Shown: piece by piece, positions 38,158-49,223 of the stretch
Layout of the letters: each line of letters starts with the position of its first letter
Numbering within the stretch: position 1 is the stretch's first letter
DNA from: Moniliophthora roreri
Taxonomy: Eukaryota; Basidiomycota; Agaricomycetes; Agaricales; Marasmiaceae
Direction of reading: 5' to 3'
Length of the DNA stretch: 64,000 nt
NCBI GenBank assembly: GCA_001466705.2
Contig: LATX02000225.1
Location: forward strand, 248,001 to 312,000
The notes under the pieces: generated by a model
Databases searched by the model: none
Seen by the model: only the letters and a program-made list of their open reading frames with translations
Told to the model about the DNA's origin: nothing
Translations under genes and position numbers: made by a program

Positions 38158-38295
38158 GTGCTGATGGCTCAATGGTAGAGCATACCTTTTGTAGCTATTA
38201 GCTTGGCAAGAGTTGCAGCTCTAGGTTCAAATCCTGGTCAGTGCAAATCTGAATGTATGGAAGTGGGACTCCAATTCTACACTTCCATACATTCA
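38158..38295 (+). repeat. tRNA-derived SINE-like unit with a 16-bp hairpin
   Basis: 38158-38244 folds at both ends like a tRNA. The acceptor strands GTGCTGA and TCAGTGC pair fully with two G-U pairs. The D-arm is GCTC-AATGGTA-GAGC and the T-arm CTAGG-TTCAAAT-CCTGG, giving good A and B boxes for RNA polymerase III. The middle is 39 nt instead of about 23, and no proper anticodon stem forms, so it is a pseudo-tRNA or carries an unusual insertion. Immediately downstream 38250-38265 and 38280-38295 form a perfect 16-bp inverted repeat (TGAATGTATGGAAGTG) around a 14-nt loop. A tRNA head plus hairpin tail suggests a SINE or similar transcript. Confidence 0.55.
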
Positions 38296-39299
38296 AATAA
38301 TTTTTACCTGCATAAAAGTATTAGGACAGGATACATCCTCACAGGCTCAGGCCAGGTCCTTCTCAGCAGAGGACACATCCTCAAAGGCTTGACTCAGCAA
38401 TAGTAAAGAACAGGTTTTTATAATCTGCAACCTTAACTATCCTCTACTTTAATGGGTTGAGTTTAAAAGACCTGCTTGAGGGTAGGGTCTACTAACCTAT
38501 TTCAGTCAATTTGTATAGTCAGTGAGCTTCAATTCAAAAAGAGCAGACAATAGCAAGTGAAGATGTAGATGTTTATATAAAATTTTATAGCTAGTCACAG
38601 CTCTGTTGCATCTCATATGAATCCACAAGTTCATATGGCTTGATCACAAGTCACACCTGAAATAGATCAGTATTGGTTTCTATATGAATCAAACTGTCAC
38701 ATACTGAAAAATATATTATACTTCAGAATTGCATATAGGCATTAATTTAACAAGTTATACAATAATATGTAAAGAAAATTTAGTTCAGAAGAAACAGTAT
38801 ACAGTCATCTGGGAGTCTGTGAGACACAACTTGTATTTTAGAGCTACAACTTCATCAACTACATATTTTGGCAAAAATATTATTCTTTCTATACTCTAGA
38901 GCATTGAAAATATTATCCTAACTATATATCATAACAATTTGTATTGAGAAAAGTAGTTCAGAGGGCATTTATTGCTAGAAGTGAAATGTCACAGATTCTA
39001 GATCTTTAAGATAGACATGCCTCAGCCAAACTCTGCCATGTCTTGCATATTATTTGTCACCTTTTGGTCATACTCATCAATATATCTCTTTTATTCTGAT
39101 CACTCAGCCACTCAGTTGCTATTCAAAATATACCAGATTATGCTCATTATATGTAACTTTCATTATTAATCCAAATTCCACTTGATTTCTGACCATAAAG
39201 AGAAGAGTTGTAGTGTCTCAAACTGTGTCAACTCTGTCATGTCTTCTACCACACTAACACCACTTCTGCTTCCAGAAGGCATGTCTTTTCTGGCTGAGG
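38296..39299. other. Intergenic, no gene recognised
   Basis: AT-rich. A GAGGACACATCC-like motif near 38361-38380 resembles the minisatellite unit of the LTR that follows. Nothing else is supported. Confidence 0.4.
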
Positions 39300-40178
39300 C
39301 CATGTTCTCAGAACATGTCTGCCCTGCTAGAGGACACATCTTCTCTATTGGAGGACATGTCTGCTCTACTTGAGGGTGTGTCTGCTCTATTGGAGATTAC
39401 ATCTGCTCTGCTGGAGGACATGTCTGCTCTGCCAGAGGACAGATCCTCTATAGCAGAAGACATATATGTATTAGCTATAGTTAGGTCTTTGTTACAGGCT
39501 CAGGCCTTTAGTAACAGTATACTTTTAATTACAGTGCAAAATAAAATCTAATAGACATACTTTGGCCTGTAGATTATTGAATATTCTGTATTCTATATGC
39601 TATCCTTACAATAGGATTTTTAACAAGACTTTTCATGAATAGCAAAATACACTATTATAAAAAGGCCAAATAGATTATTTTTAAGTAGCAAAAAATAATA
39701 TTTATCTAAATCTATTTGTACTGAAGATGTAATAAAGGCTAGAGTGCTAAAACAAGGCTAAAATATGCTGTTTCCAAAGGGTCTAAATAGCTAATTTTTT
39801 CCAGGCTAGCATAGAAGACAGCATTATGATAGCAATACCAATGGAGTAAAAACTAAGCTAATGAAATAAGCTAAAATACTACTATCTAGAGGCCCTGATT
39901 AGGCAATTTTTCTCCAGCTAGTATAGAGGACATGCCCTCTAAAGAGGGCTCCAGACACTTCTGTCATATCACATATAGAGGACCTAACCTTGGAGACAGG
40001 TCCTCTCTAGAAGTCAGGTCCTCTATTAAAATCAGAGAGCAGACTGTGGACAGGTCCTCTGGAGAGGACATTGCCTGAGTGGAGGACACCTCCCTTCAAA
40101 TAGGACCTCTTTAGGTTATTTATTCAGACTAATAGGTTGCGCCTAACTGGTAGCTCAAAAGGGTTGCCTGAAGTGCTA
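39300..40178 (+). repeat. LTR of the gag-bearing retroelement (copy 2)
   Basis: This is the inverted counterpart of 1663-2420 and of the start of the gag leader. It begins with the 24-bp minisatellite (about 39315-39460). It contains the AT-rich middle and the GAGGACATTGCCTGAGTGGA segment, and ends with the stretch shared with the gag leader (AACTGGTAGCTCAAAAGGG). The sequence after 40178 is different, so this is a solo or rearranged copy. Confidence 0.7.
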
Positions 40179-40434
40179 GGAATCTGAGTTTTGGGTTCAG
40201 ATACTGTTGACAATTCTAAATCCCTAATTCTTTTTGCTAATTATAGATAACTAGCAGTTAAGATAAAGTCTTATTGATGATTACTCTATCCTTTTTATGA
40301 CAGGTTTAAGTCCAAACTTGTCAAAATTATCTGGATGTGCTTTCTAAGAAGTAAATACTCCTCAACAGATTGTTTCTTGATAGCTTAGAGCTTAAATTGG
40401 TATTCTAGATCCACTCCTCACAGTGGGCTCCAGA

Positions 40435-41132
40435 TAATTTGTCTAAGATAAGACTAGTGGAAAACTACCTCAAAAGATAACCTTCAAAAGTCTAACTCAG
40501 GTTGTTGTGCAAGTGTGGATTGATGTGATCAGAGTTGCCACACTTAGAATGCCAACAAAACTCTTAGCTAGGTTGATTCTCTCTTATTGAAGCAATTTAC
40601 TTCAAAGTGTTCACCTCCAGAGGAGTATATATGGGTTTAAAAAGGGTTTATATCCAAACACACAAACACACACACAAGAACACAGTGCACAAAGCACAAA
40701 ACACAAGAGCTACAGTCCTGTACAAAGACTCAATAGCTGATATAGCCTGACCCTATGGAGTTTAAGACTTCTTTAAGACAACTACAGCACACAGTGTACT
40801 GGAAAAGGTCCTAGACCAATTTCTACAAAGAGTTCAGTGCAGGCACACCCCTTGCTAATACTCTAAGTGTGTCACAACCTGATACACACACAGGCCACAC
40901 TCCAAGTGCCCAAGGCTCCTTCTTGGTGTAAAGTTTCTCTTAGAAAAGCGTGACAACGCACTCAAGATGTTACTCTTATCTCTTATGACGCAAGCTTGTT
41001 ATCAGATGTCTATCTCTCTGGAGTTACTCAGAACCAATCTCTAGAGCCTGAAGTGAGAAAGCAAAACTGGAATGGCACACAAATTTATACACCAAACAAA
41101 CTCTTCATGTATTCACAATCATAGGGGCAGAG
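40435..41132 (+). repeat. 1751-bp repeat, copy 3, first assembled part
   Basis: It begins TAATTTGTCTAAG at 40435 and is cut by the N at 41133. The sequence after the gap repeats 40332-41132 with at least one difference (TACACC to TAAACC), so this part and 41237 onwards are the same locus or two haplotypes. Confidence 0.75.
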
Positions 41133-41236
41133 NTGGATGTGCTTTCTAAGAAGTAAATACTCCTCAACAGATTGTTTCTTGATAGCTTAGAGCTTAAATT
41201 GGTATTCTAGATCCACTCCTCACAGTGGGCTCCAGA

Positions 41237-42987
41237 TAATTTGTCTAAGATAAGACTAGTGGAAAACTACCTCAAAAGATAACCTTCAAAAGTCTAACTC
41301 AGGTTGTTGTGCAAGTGTGGATTGATGTGATCAGAGTTGCCACACTTAGAATGCCAACAAAACTCTTAGCTAGGTTGATTCTCTCTTATTGAAGCAATTT
41401 ACTTCAAAGTGTTCACCTCCAGAGGAGTATATATGGGTTTAAAAAGGGTTTATATCCAAACACACAAACACACACACAAGAACACAGTGCACAAAGCACA
41501 AAACACAAGAGCTACAGTCCTGTACAAAGACTCAATAGCTGATATAGCCTGACCCTATGGAGTTTAAGACTTCTTTAAGACAACTACAGCACACAGTGTA
41601 CTGGAAAAGGTCCTAGACCAATTTCTACAAAGAGTTCAGTGCAGGCACACCCCTTGCTAATACTCTAAGTGTGTCACAACCTGATACACACACAGGCCAC
41701 ACTCCAAGTGCCCAAGGCTCCTTCTTGGTGTAAAGTTTCTCTTAGAAAAGCGTGACAACGCACTCAAGATGTTACTCTTATCTCTTATGACGCAAGCTTG
41801 TTATCAGATGTCTATCTCTCTGGAGTTACTCAGAACCAATCTCTAGAGCCTGAAGTGAGAAAGCAAAACTGGAATGGCACACAAATTTATAAACCAAACA
41901 AACTCTTCATGTATTCACAATCATAGGGGCAGAGTTACTTGAGCATGTATGAATATCTAGCTGTCCTTATATACAGTCCAAGGAATATATCTACAGAAAA
42001 ATAAATAATGTCCAATAATTCAGGAAATGATAAATGAGTGATGGAGATACTAAAAGAGAGAATATTCAGATGTCACAGAGTCTGGCCACTAGAGTATCTG
42101 ACCATATCTGCATGGGTATCTATGTTTCCAGGCGTTCTGGGCTCTATAATTTGTATTTTCTCTTTTTCTAAGTCAGGTATCTATGAGCAGATGGCTGTAT
42201 CCATTCTGTCTCTTTACAGCATTACCCATTCCAGTATCCTCACATTGGTAGAGGCCTAGATGCCAAAGTTTCCAAGGTTGGAACACACTGTTACTGTTCC
42301 TATCTTCTTTGACAGTGCATGCTCGGTCTTATTTAGGACTTCTTATGCATTTAGATATTCTTCATATGTCTTGTGGTATCTGTCTGTAAGTAGTGGATGT
42401 CCTTTGGAAGTGAGTTCCATTATTCCAAGATGACCTTATACCTAGTTAGGTTATTGCATATTGTTTAGCCACCAGTGAATTCTTTATTAAGAGATCGCCT
42501 GCTTTGACTCTAATCTGTATATTGACTTCAGAGGAGGATCGTTCTATAATTGTTCCTGTTCTAAGTCGTCTTTCTGTTTTGATGTCTTCTCTAAGTACCT
42601 CTGTACTGTTTGACTGCAGATTGCACTTTGCAGATATTATAGAAAGGTAAAGTAGAAATTAAAATCCCCTTGATAGCACTTTGAGAGCTTGGTTAACTAG
42701 CCAATGCATTCATTGGGCTATAGTTAGGTTCTCTACAGGTTTTGGGAGTGATCTGTTTTAGATCTGATACATAGATAAGTCAGGAAGTACAGCTTTGACA
42801 CCTCTGTATAGTGTATCATATAGCTCTTCATACTTTCCAAGGTACTATAGCTTCTCTAAGGCAATGACTAGCAGAGTGGGCTCACTCTAGTCCTTATTAC
42901 CCATTATCTGGTGTCATATTAAAGTGTTCCAATTCAAAAGTAGTGTAAAATGAATAAAAGTGGGTCTTTTCTAGATTAGACATATTA
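41237..42987 (+). repeat. 1751-bp repeat, copy 3, full length, TSD CCAGA
   Basis: It runs from TAATTTGTCTAAGATAAGAC to TCTAGATTAGACATATTA. CCAGA occurs directly before (41232-41236) and directly after (42988-42992), a 5-bp target duplication. The length equals copy 1 exactly. A 5-bp duplication would fit an LTR-type or other integrase-made insertion, but the TAAT...ATTA ends are not the usual TG...CA unless the ends are set 5 bp further in. No coding frame is conserved. Confidence 0.75.
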
Positions 42988-44158
42988 CCAGAAGGGTGCC
43001 TGTATTATGGAAGAACAGAAGACAAAGCTGTATGATGAGAAGGCAGCATGGCTGAGCCTACACATATGCTTTAGACACAAAAAAGGAAGCATATTGTGTG
43101 TCCATAGAGCAGATGATAGAAGACAGAGAAGCAAGAAACCATGTGGAGCAGCATGGAAGTATAATATCTTCAAACAGAGTTGGAAAGAGAGCTGTTTGAT
43201 AGAGAGAATTACAAACAGTTAGTGTCAGAAGATGGCACAATTGTCGAATAAAAGAGATTATAGCTATGAAGCCTGACTATAATTGGACACTGTGACAGAG
43301 AAATTACCAAACACAGCTCAGTTTATATAATATTTATCACCTGACTCAGTTTTATTTGTATTTGTGACAGATATATTAGATTATTTATGTTGTAGGGTAT
43401 ATAAGAGGATGTGTTTTGTAGGTGGAAAGCAGGAGAGATACTGCCCACCGATTACCAGAGTGTATGATGTTGTTGTTCAGGTAGAAGAGCTACTGGCAAT
43501 CAACCACTTTGGGCCCTAGCTTACTTAGTTGTGCAAGAGGCACAGGCTAGTTGAGACCTGAAATTGTAACCCAAACCAGAGATATAAATAAAAGCTAGAA
43601 AGAGCTTAGTTTTTAACACAAGAGGTGTGTTTTCTGATAAGAGAAACATTGTATCAGTCTACTAAGAGAGTAGCTGATGTGCATCAGTATAGTCTGGTGT
43701 TTCAATGTGAATCAGAGAGGGTTTCAGGCTAGCAGTGTCTAGAAGATTTGTCCTCTTGAGAATCGTTGCAGAACATAGCTAAGAGAGCTATATTCAGGTA
43801 CAAGAGGTACCTTTGTTCTCACTTAGAAGAAGTTTATTCTTTGGGCAGTTTCTGGTCAAAATCTATACCAGTATTTGCTTTCAAAGTGATTAATAAAACC
43901 ACAAAACCAATAAATATTATACAAACGAACACCCATTTTTGATCTGAGAAGTTGTTTTGAAGGCAATCATCTCTGAACTACCAAGCGAGACATTGAGAAT
44001 TATTCTTGACGTTGTGGTAATAGTGAACCATGCTGAACCAACTTGCAAACAAAACTGAGAATCAAGAACTTATATATATACCTTTTTTTGATGGTATTTT
44101 GGCACCACTGGCCTTGTGTTTTCATAGTAGAGGCATAGGTTTTTGAGCATCTTCAACA
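42988..44158 (+). repeat. LTR-like repeat R, copy 2
   Basis: It matches the reverse complement of 19584-20775. It holds TGTCAGAAGATGGCAC at 43222, a TATATAAGAGG box near 43398 and AATAAAAGC near 43585. The homology stops at about GAGCATCTTCAAC, directly where Gypsy reverse transcriptase or RNase H coding begins. The 1751-bp repeat inserted at its left edge. Confidence 0.6.
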
Positions 44159-44162
44159 GGAG

Positions 44163-46130
44163 TGTCAGACATCATTCAATCTCCTGAAGAAGAAATTCCT
44201 TTCTGAACCAGTATTGATAATGCCAGACACTGATAAACTGTTTATATTAGAAGCAGATGCTTTGAAGTGGGCCATGGGAGCAGTACTATGACAACAGGGA
44301 GAAAATGGGGAATGGCATCCATGTGGATATCTATCAAAATCCCTAACTGCCACTGAATGAAATTACAAAATATATGATAGGGAATTACTAGCAATAGTTT
44401 GTGCACTTATGGAATGGTGACACTATCTGATGGGAGGAAAACACAAGGTTGTCATCCTATTGGATCACAAAAACCTTATGTATTTCCAGACTGCACAAAA
44501 ACTCAACTGAAGACAAGCCAGATGGAGTCTCTTCTTATCAGAATTTGATCTTGCACTGCTTCATATACCCAGGAAGAACATGATGCAGGCAGATGTGTTG
44601 TTAAGAAGGACAAATGAATGTGACAATGAAGAAAATGACAATGACAATGTAGTACTGTTATTCATCAGAGGAATAAATCTAGAATTAGGAGAAGAGATTA
44701 GGGAACAATTGGGCCCGGATGATTTCTTCAAATTGGCTTTGGAAACATTGCTACACCAAGGTGTGCTGCCAATCAAATCCACTCCGGCAGACTGGGAAAT
44801 CAAGGATGATCTGCTGCTTTTTCAGAGACAGATCTATATACTAAATGACACTGAACTACAAGGTTCCATTGTTCGCATGATCCATGAAGTACTGGGTGTG
44901 GGACATCCAGGACAATGGAACATGTTAGAACAAGTGCAATGGGACTTTTAGTAGCCAAGAATGGCAAAATTCATCCAAAGTTTCATTGATGGATGCATCC
45001 CTTGCTAGCAGATGAAGGTCAACACTCATTCAACAAGAACCCCTATACAACCAATCAAACCTGCAGAAAACTCTTTCCCATTTCAAATTTGCACCATGGA
45101 CCTTATCACTGACCTCCCAGAAAGCAATGGCTCCAATTGTGTTTTAGTCATAGTGGACCACTCCTCTATGAAAGGGGTAATTTTTACTTTATGCATGAAA
45201 ACGATAGATGCACCGGAGGTTGTGGGGATATTGATCCAACAACTATACAAGAGATTTGGACTCCCTGATTGCATCATTTCAGATCAAGACCCCAGATTTG
45301 CCACAGAAGTTTTCCAAGAAATGGGGAAACAACTATCCATAAAACATTCGATGAGTGCTGCATTCCACCTACAAACAGACAGAGAAACCAAAAGAGTCAA
45401 CCAGGAAATCGAAGTCTATCTCCAAATCTTCTGTGCAAAGGAACAAACTTGCTGGAAGAAATTCCTGCCCTTTGCAGAATTTGCTCACAACAATAGGACC
45501 CATTCAACACTTAAGAAATCCCCTTTCTTCATGATGATAGGATATCACCTGAGGCTGTTCCCCATGGTGTTTACAAAAACAAACATTCCATCAGTAGAAG
45601 AAAGATTGTCAGAGCTAAAGAGGGTACGAGAAGAAACCATTGCCTACTGGAACTGATGAGGCAACAGATAATAAGGAGAGAGGAACAGAAAGTGGACACC
45701 TTCGAAGTAGGACAGAAAGTATGGCTTGAAGGAAAGAACTTGATCATTGGATATCCTTCCAAGAAGCTCGCTCCAAAATGAGAAGGACTCTTTTCAATCT
45801 CCAAGGTAATGGGACCTGTAATGTACAAATTGGAACTTCTACATCAATGGAAGATACACCCGGTGTTTCATGCTGCACTATTGTCTCTATACAAACAGAC
45901 AGCAGTACATGAACCAAGCTTCACAGAACCTCCATCTGATCTGATTGAAGGATTTGAAGAATATGAAGTAGATGCCATCGTTATGAACATAGACCAAAAA
46001 GGTGACCTAGGGAATTCCTCATATTCTACACAGAGTATGATTCCTCTCATAATCGATGGCACAAGACCAAGGGTATGACTAATTGTCTGGACCTCTATAA
46101 AGATTATATAAAAAGGAACCAGTTGACTCC
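44163..46130 (+). pseudogene. Ty3/Gypsy pol (RNase H and integrase), 5'-truncated and decayed
   Basis: The plus strand encodes the end of reverse transcriptase and RNase H (FILEADALKWAMGAVL, ATE, NYKIYDRELLAIVCAL, HYLMGGKHKVVILLDHKNLM). It continues with the integrase core: the DDE residues lie in CTMDLITDLPE, IISDQDPRFATEVFQEMGK and NQEIEVYLQ. A GPVMYKLELLHQWKIHPVFH segment and an acidic C-terminus, VDAIV, follow. At least four in-frame TGA codons sit where related elements have Arg (AVL-TGA-QQ, ATE-TGA-NYK, EW-TGA-HYL, LN-TGA-RQARW). The element is therefore dead. Protease and most of the reverse transcriptase are missing; the LTR-like repeat R abuts the break. Confidence 0.85.
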
Positions 46131-46143
46131 CAAAAACCCCATC

Positions 46144-46890
46144 TACTACATATGAGGTGTTCTTTTAATGCTATTAATACAAAGGAAATACACTCAGAAT
46201 ACTGCTATATATTTGCTTCCAGACAACACTCAGAAAATTCTATTAGTTTCAAGTTATCATCACATAGTGAAAACAGCAAGCATACTCTGGATTTTAATTT
46301 CCAGAAGAGTCAGTGTTTTTTGATTATTTTATAACAATGAAGTTATAGAATTATCCTTTAATTTTCTAATTACAAATATACTATATTTTCTGCCTTATAA
46401 AATAGTGAGAAAACATTTAGAAAACAAATGTAAGATTTTGAATTTCATATTAAAGGAAACATGTTAAATACAAAAGTAAAACTAAATGAAAACTATCTAA
46501 GAACTGCTTTAAAATATAGTGTTTTCATATAATTTTCCTACTATTTTCCTAGTGTTTTCCTAGTGTTTTCTCTGACTTTCCCACAATAGAAAATGTGGAA
46601 TTTTTATTTTATCTTATCAGCATTTTCTGAGGATCTTCAACCAGAGAAAATTTAATGTTTTCTCAGTATGGAAATTATTCTAGTATATTGTATTATCTTT
46701 TAATTCTCAGAATTTGAAAATTCTATATCTTTTGCTGTTGAAAATTTAGTATTCTCCAGGCATATTCTTGTTGAGAGGACATGATTGAAATTTAGAATTT
46801 ATATATGGTTTTATAAAAATTCTCTTTGCAAGAAGATTAAGTGTTTTCTCAATGAGAAAACCATGTTAAAAGAACACCTTGTATGTAGTG
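46144..46890. mobile_element. Non-autonomous CACTA element, family 2, copy B, TSD ATC
   Basis: The ends are TACTACATATGAGGTGTTCT (first base C-to-T) and, inverted, CACTACATACAAGGTGTTCT. ATC flanks both sides (46141-46143 and 46891-46893), the 3-bp duplication typical of CACTA elements. The body matches 30415-31128. It sits in the Gypsy element between pol and the zinc-knuckle ORF, so it inserted after that element. Confidence 0.75.
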
Positions 46891-46904
46891 ATCCCTACTT
46901 CATA

Positions 46905-48070
46905 ACATGTCTACCAATGCATCTACTTCCACTTCTGCTTCTAGCTCTTCTGCTAGTCACCAAACACAAGGACTCCCGAGCTCTACTCCTACTGAGGCTG
47001 GAGAAGGAAGGTATGGTGAAAACATTACCTATCATCATGGCCTCTGTCCAAACCCCTATCAACTCCTCCACCTCTTCAACTCCCGACAGTATGACCAGCA
47101 ACTCTGAAACGCAGCTAATCCCAACAACTGACTGGAACCCACAGTCAAAAGCCTCTTTTTCCTATGGGCCTAATGCAACTTACTCAAAAAAATCACTGAG
47201 AGCTGCAACCTGGAGATTGCTAATCAGGTCTTATTTGCATGCAACTATGGAATAGGTCTAGAAGGATCTGTTACAGTACCGTCTACATTCTCCTCTCACC
47301 CACACCTATCCATGCCCCCTCCTGCAGATCCCTGAGCAGCTTCCAAATATCCCGACCCCAATACTTTCAGTCTTATCAACAGACTTGGACGATGAACCGA
47401 TGGGAACGGATACCCCCAACTGTCCCTCCAGGACAGACTCGCCTCCCCCTCTGTTATGTCCACCGAACCTGCTCCCAACTATGCCCTTCTTTATCCTGAA
47501 CCCACTTCTGATCCTGACGTTAAACTGAAGATCGAACACACTCTCTGAAGAGTCCCTGGGCTTGACACCCTTATCAATGATGCCAGTGATCAAGTTCACT
47601 CCTCACGTAGAGGAAGGCATAGTGGCTGGGGAAGGAGAGAAGGAAGAAAAGAACAAGCCCTCTCAATCCCCATGCCTATCCATGCTCAAAATACCTGCTG
47701 ACCACTGACAGAATGACAGATTGCTGCCGCCAATGCCAGCAGAGACGTAGATGGATCACACCTCTGCCTTGTGTGCGAATTGGACCACCATCTCCCCCGA
47801 AACTGCCTGAGCTACTTTTGCAGGCGATGCCTCCACTATGTGCCTGGACATATCACTGCAGAGTGTACTGTCTGACAGTGGTCTTTGTGACTTTCACATA
47901 GAAGGACTGGTCTGGATAGTGGCACTCTGTCGGACCATAACAATTATGATGATTGCGCATTTGTCGTCGACATGGAGCAAGAACGGAGGGAGTTCATGTT
48001 TATAGAGGTAAATCCAAAAAAGGTTAGACTGATGGACATTCAGAAAGGGGTCGAAACAAGAATAGCATAG
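46905..48070 (+). pseudogene. Gypsy zinc-knuckle ORF located 3' of pol
   Basis: The plus strand, through several frames, encodes a Ser/Thr-rich leader, a segment with PYQLLHLFNSRQYDQQL and then two zinc knuckles. Knuckle 1 (47765-47806) is CLVCELDHHLPRNC, C-x2-C-x4-H-x4-C. Knuckle 2 (47819-47866) is CRRCLHYVPGHITAEC, C-x2-C-x6-H-x4-C. A C-terminal part, CAFVVDMEQERREFMFIEV, ends near 48070. The same order and the same double knuckle occur in the Gypsy element on the minus strand at 59954-61350. It could be a displaced gag or a third ORF. Stops and frame changes make it non-functional. Confidence 0.7.
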
Positions 48071-48228
48071 GGTTGGCAACCAGGGACATCTGGGAGCAAG
48101 AGAGTTACAAGAGAGGAGTAAATGCCCAGATGGACTCCCAACAAGTCACAGGAGTACAACAGTGAGTTGTATGGCGACGGAGAGTCTTAGGCATCTAGAG
48201 CTGGAATCTAGACCTTAACAGAGGGGTA

Positions 48229-48653
48229 ATGTTATGTTCCCCCATTCTTCTTCTCTATGCTTCCCTTTCCATCAGACTTATTATACCTTCTCAGCCCTCT
48301 TTTCTTCTCTTAAACACATGCTTCTCATTTTATCAGACATGTACACTATCTCTGCTCCCCTTTTTCTTCTCAATGTACTTGTATATGCCAATGCTATTGC
48401 TATTTATTACCAATCACCGAACTAGTCACTATATACAGATGTAGTAGTATAAGACCAGTTGTATCTATTTAAGCACTCAACTAGAGACAGGATCTCTAGC
48501 TTGACCTAGTTAATAATAACTTGTGTTTAAAGCAATGATTGAAGGACCTCTAAACTTCAACATCGGTTGAATGAACTCAAACTTGAACTTGAGTCTACCT
48601 CGACTTGCCTCTTGTTGAGATAGTAGTAACATTGCTGCACAAGTAACGTAACA
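48229..48653 (+). repeat. 3' LTR of the Gypsy element
   Basis: It starts TGTTATGTTCCCCC directly after a purine-rich AGAGGGGTAA tract and ends GCACAAGTAACGTAACA, with TGTTA/TAACA ends. It shares GCTTGACCT, AACTTGAACTTGA and the terminal AAGTAACGTAACA with the LTR at 59439-59943 in the other element, so the two elements belong to one family or related families. Confidence 0.75.
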
Positions 48654-48680
48654 TGCTTTCTATGTAAGTGTCAGTGTATG

Positions 48681-48925
48681 TTAGTTGAGTTGTGATTACT
48701 TAAGTGGAGAAGACTATAAATGAGTATACTTGACTGTTACTTGATGTTACTTAAGTGTTACTCAAGTGTGCTTAAGTTACTTAACTATTACTTAACCATT
48801 ACTTGACTGTTACTTGACCATTACTTGACATTACTTGACTATTACTGGACTGTACTTGACCATTACTTGAATGTCCTAAACTGTTACTTATCTGTACTGA
48901 ATTGTTACTTTAGTGTACTTGACTC
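48681..48925 (+). repeat. TTACTTGAC minisatellite, left side of the Mutator-like element
   Basis: Around twenty imperfect 10-12 bp units of the type GTTACTTGACCATTACTTGA lie here. A shorter, similar run lies at 55801-55905 on the far side of the transposase gene, so both may be subterminal repeats of one element. Confidence 0.65.
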
Positions 48926-49223
48926 AAATGCAAGTTGCTGAACAAAGTGGAATCATCGTAATTCATTATAATTCATCATGATTCGTCAAAGCCAGATTCC
49001 CATGTCACTTGTCATGTGTATGCCTCCTTCCTTGAACCCCATGATTTGCTACCAGTTCTTCCACACTATGTCTTGTGCAAATTATCATTCTGTAGGTATA
49101 CTAGAATCTGCAGGAATGGACAGGAGACTGTGGCATTAATTGTGCAGCTCAATTGAATCCTGTACCCAGTGCATTATGGCTAGTTATCAGTTCACTTAAC
49201 TAGTATCTACTGAAATAACAATT

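Noticed and set aside
40141..40210. tRNA-like sequence (AACTGGTAGCTCA ... GGGTTCAGATACT) at the end of the second LTR.
   Set aside because: Box-like motifs are present, but acceptor and anticodon stems do not pair, and the first half is shared with the gag leader of the retroelement.
48681..48925. CRISPR-like or telomere-like array.
   Set aside because: Units are 10-12 bp, imperfect and without spacers, in a eukaryotic transposon context; a minisatellite or subterminal repeat fits better.
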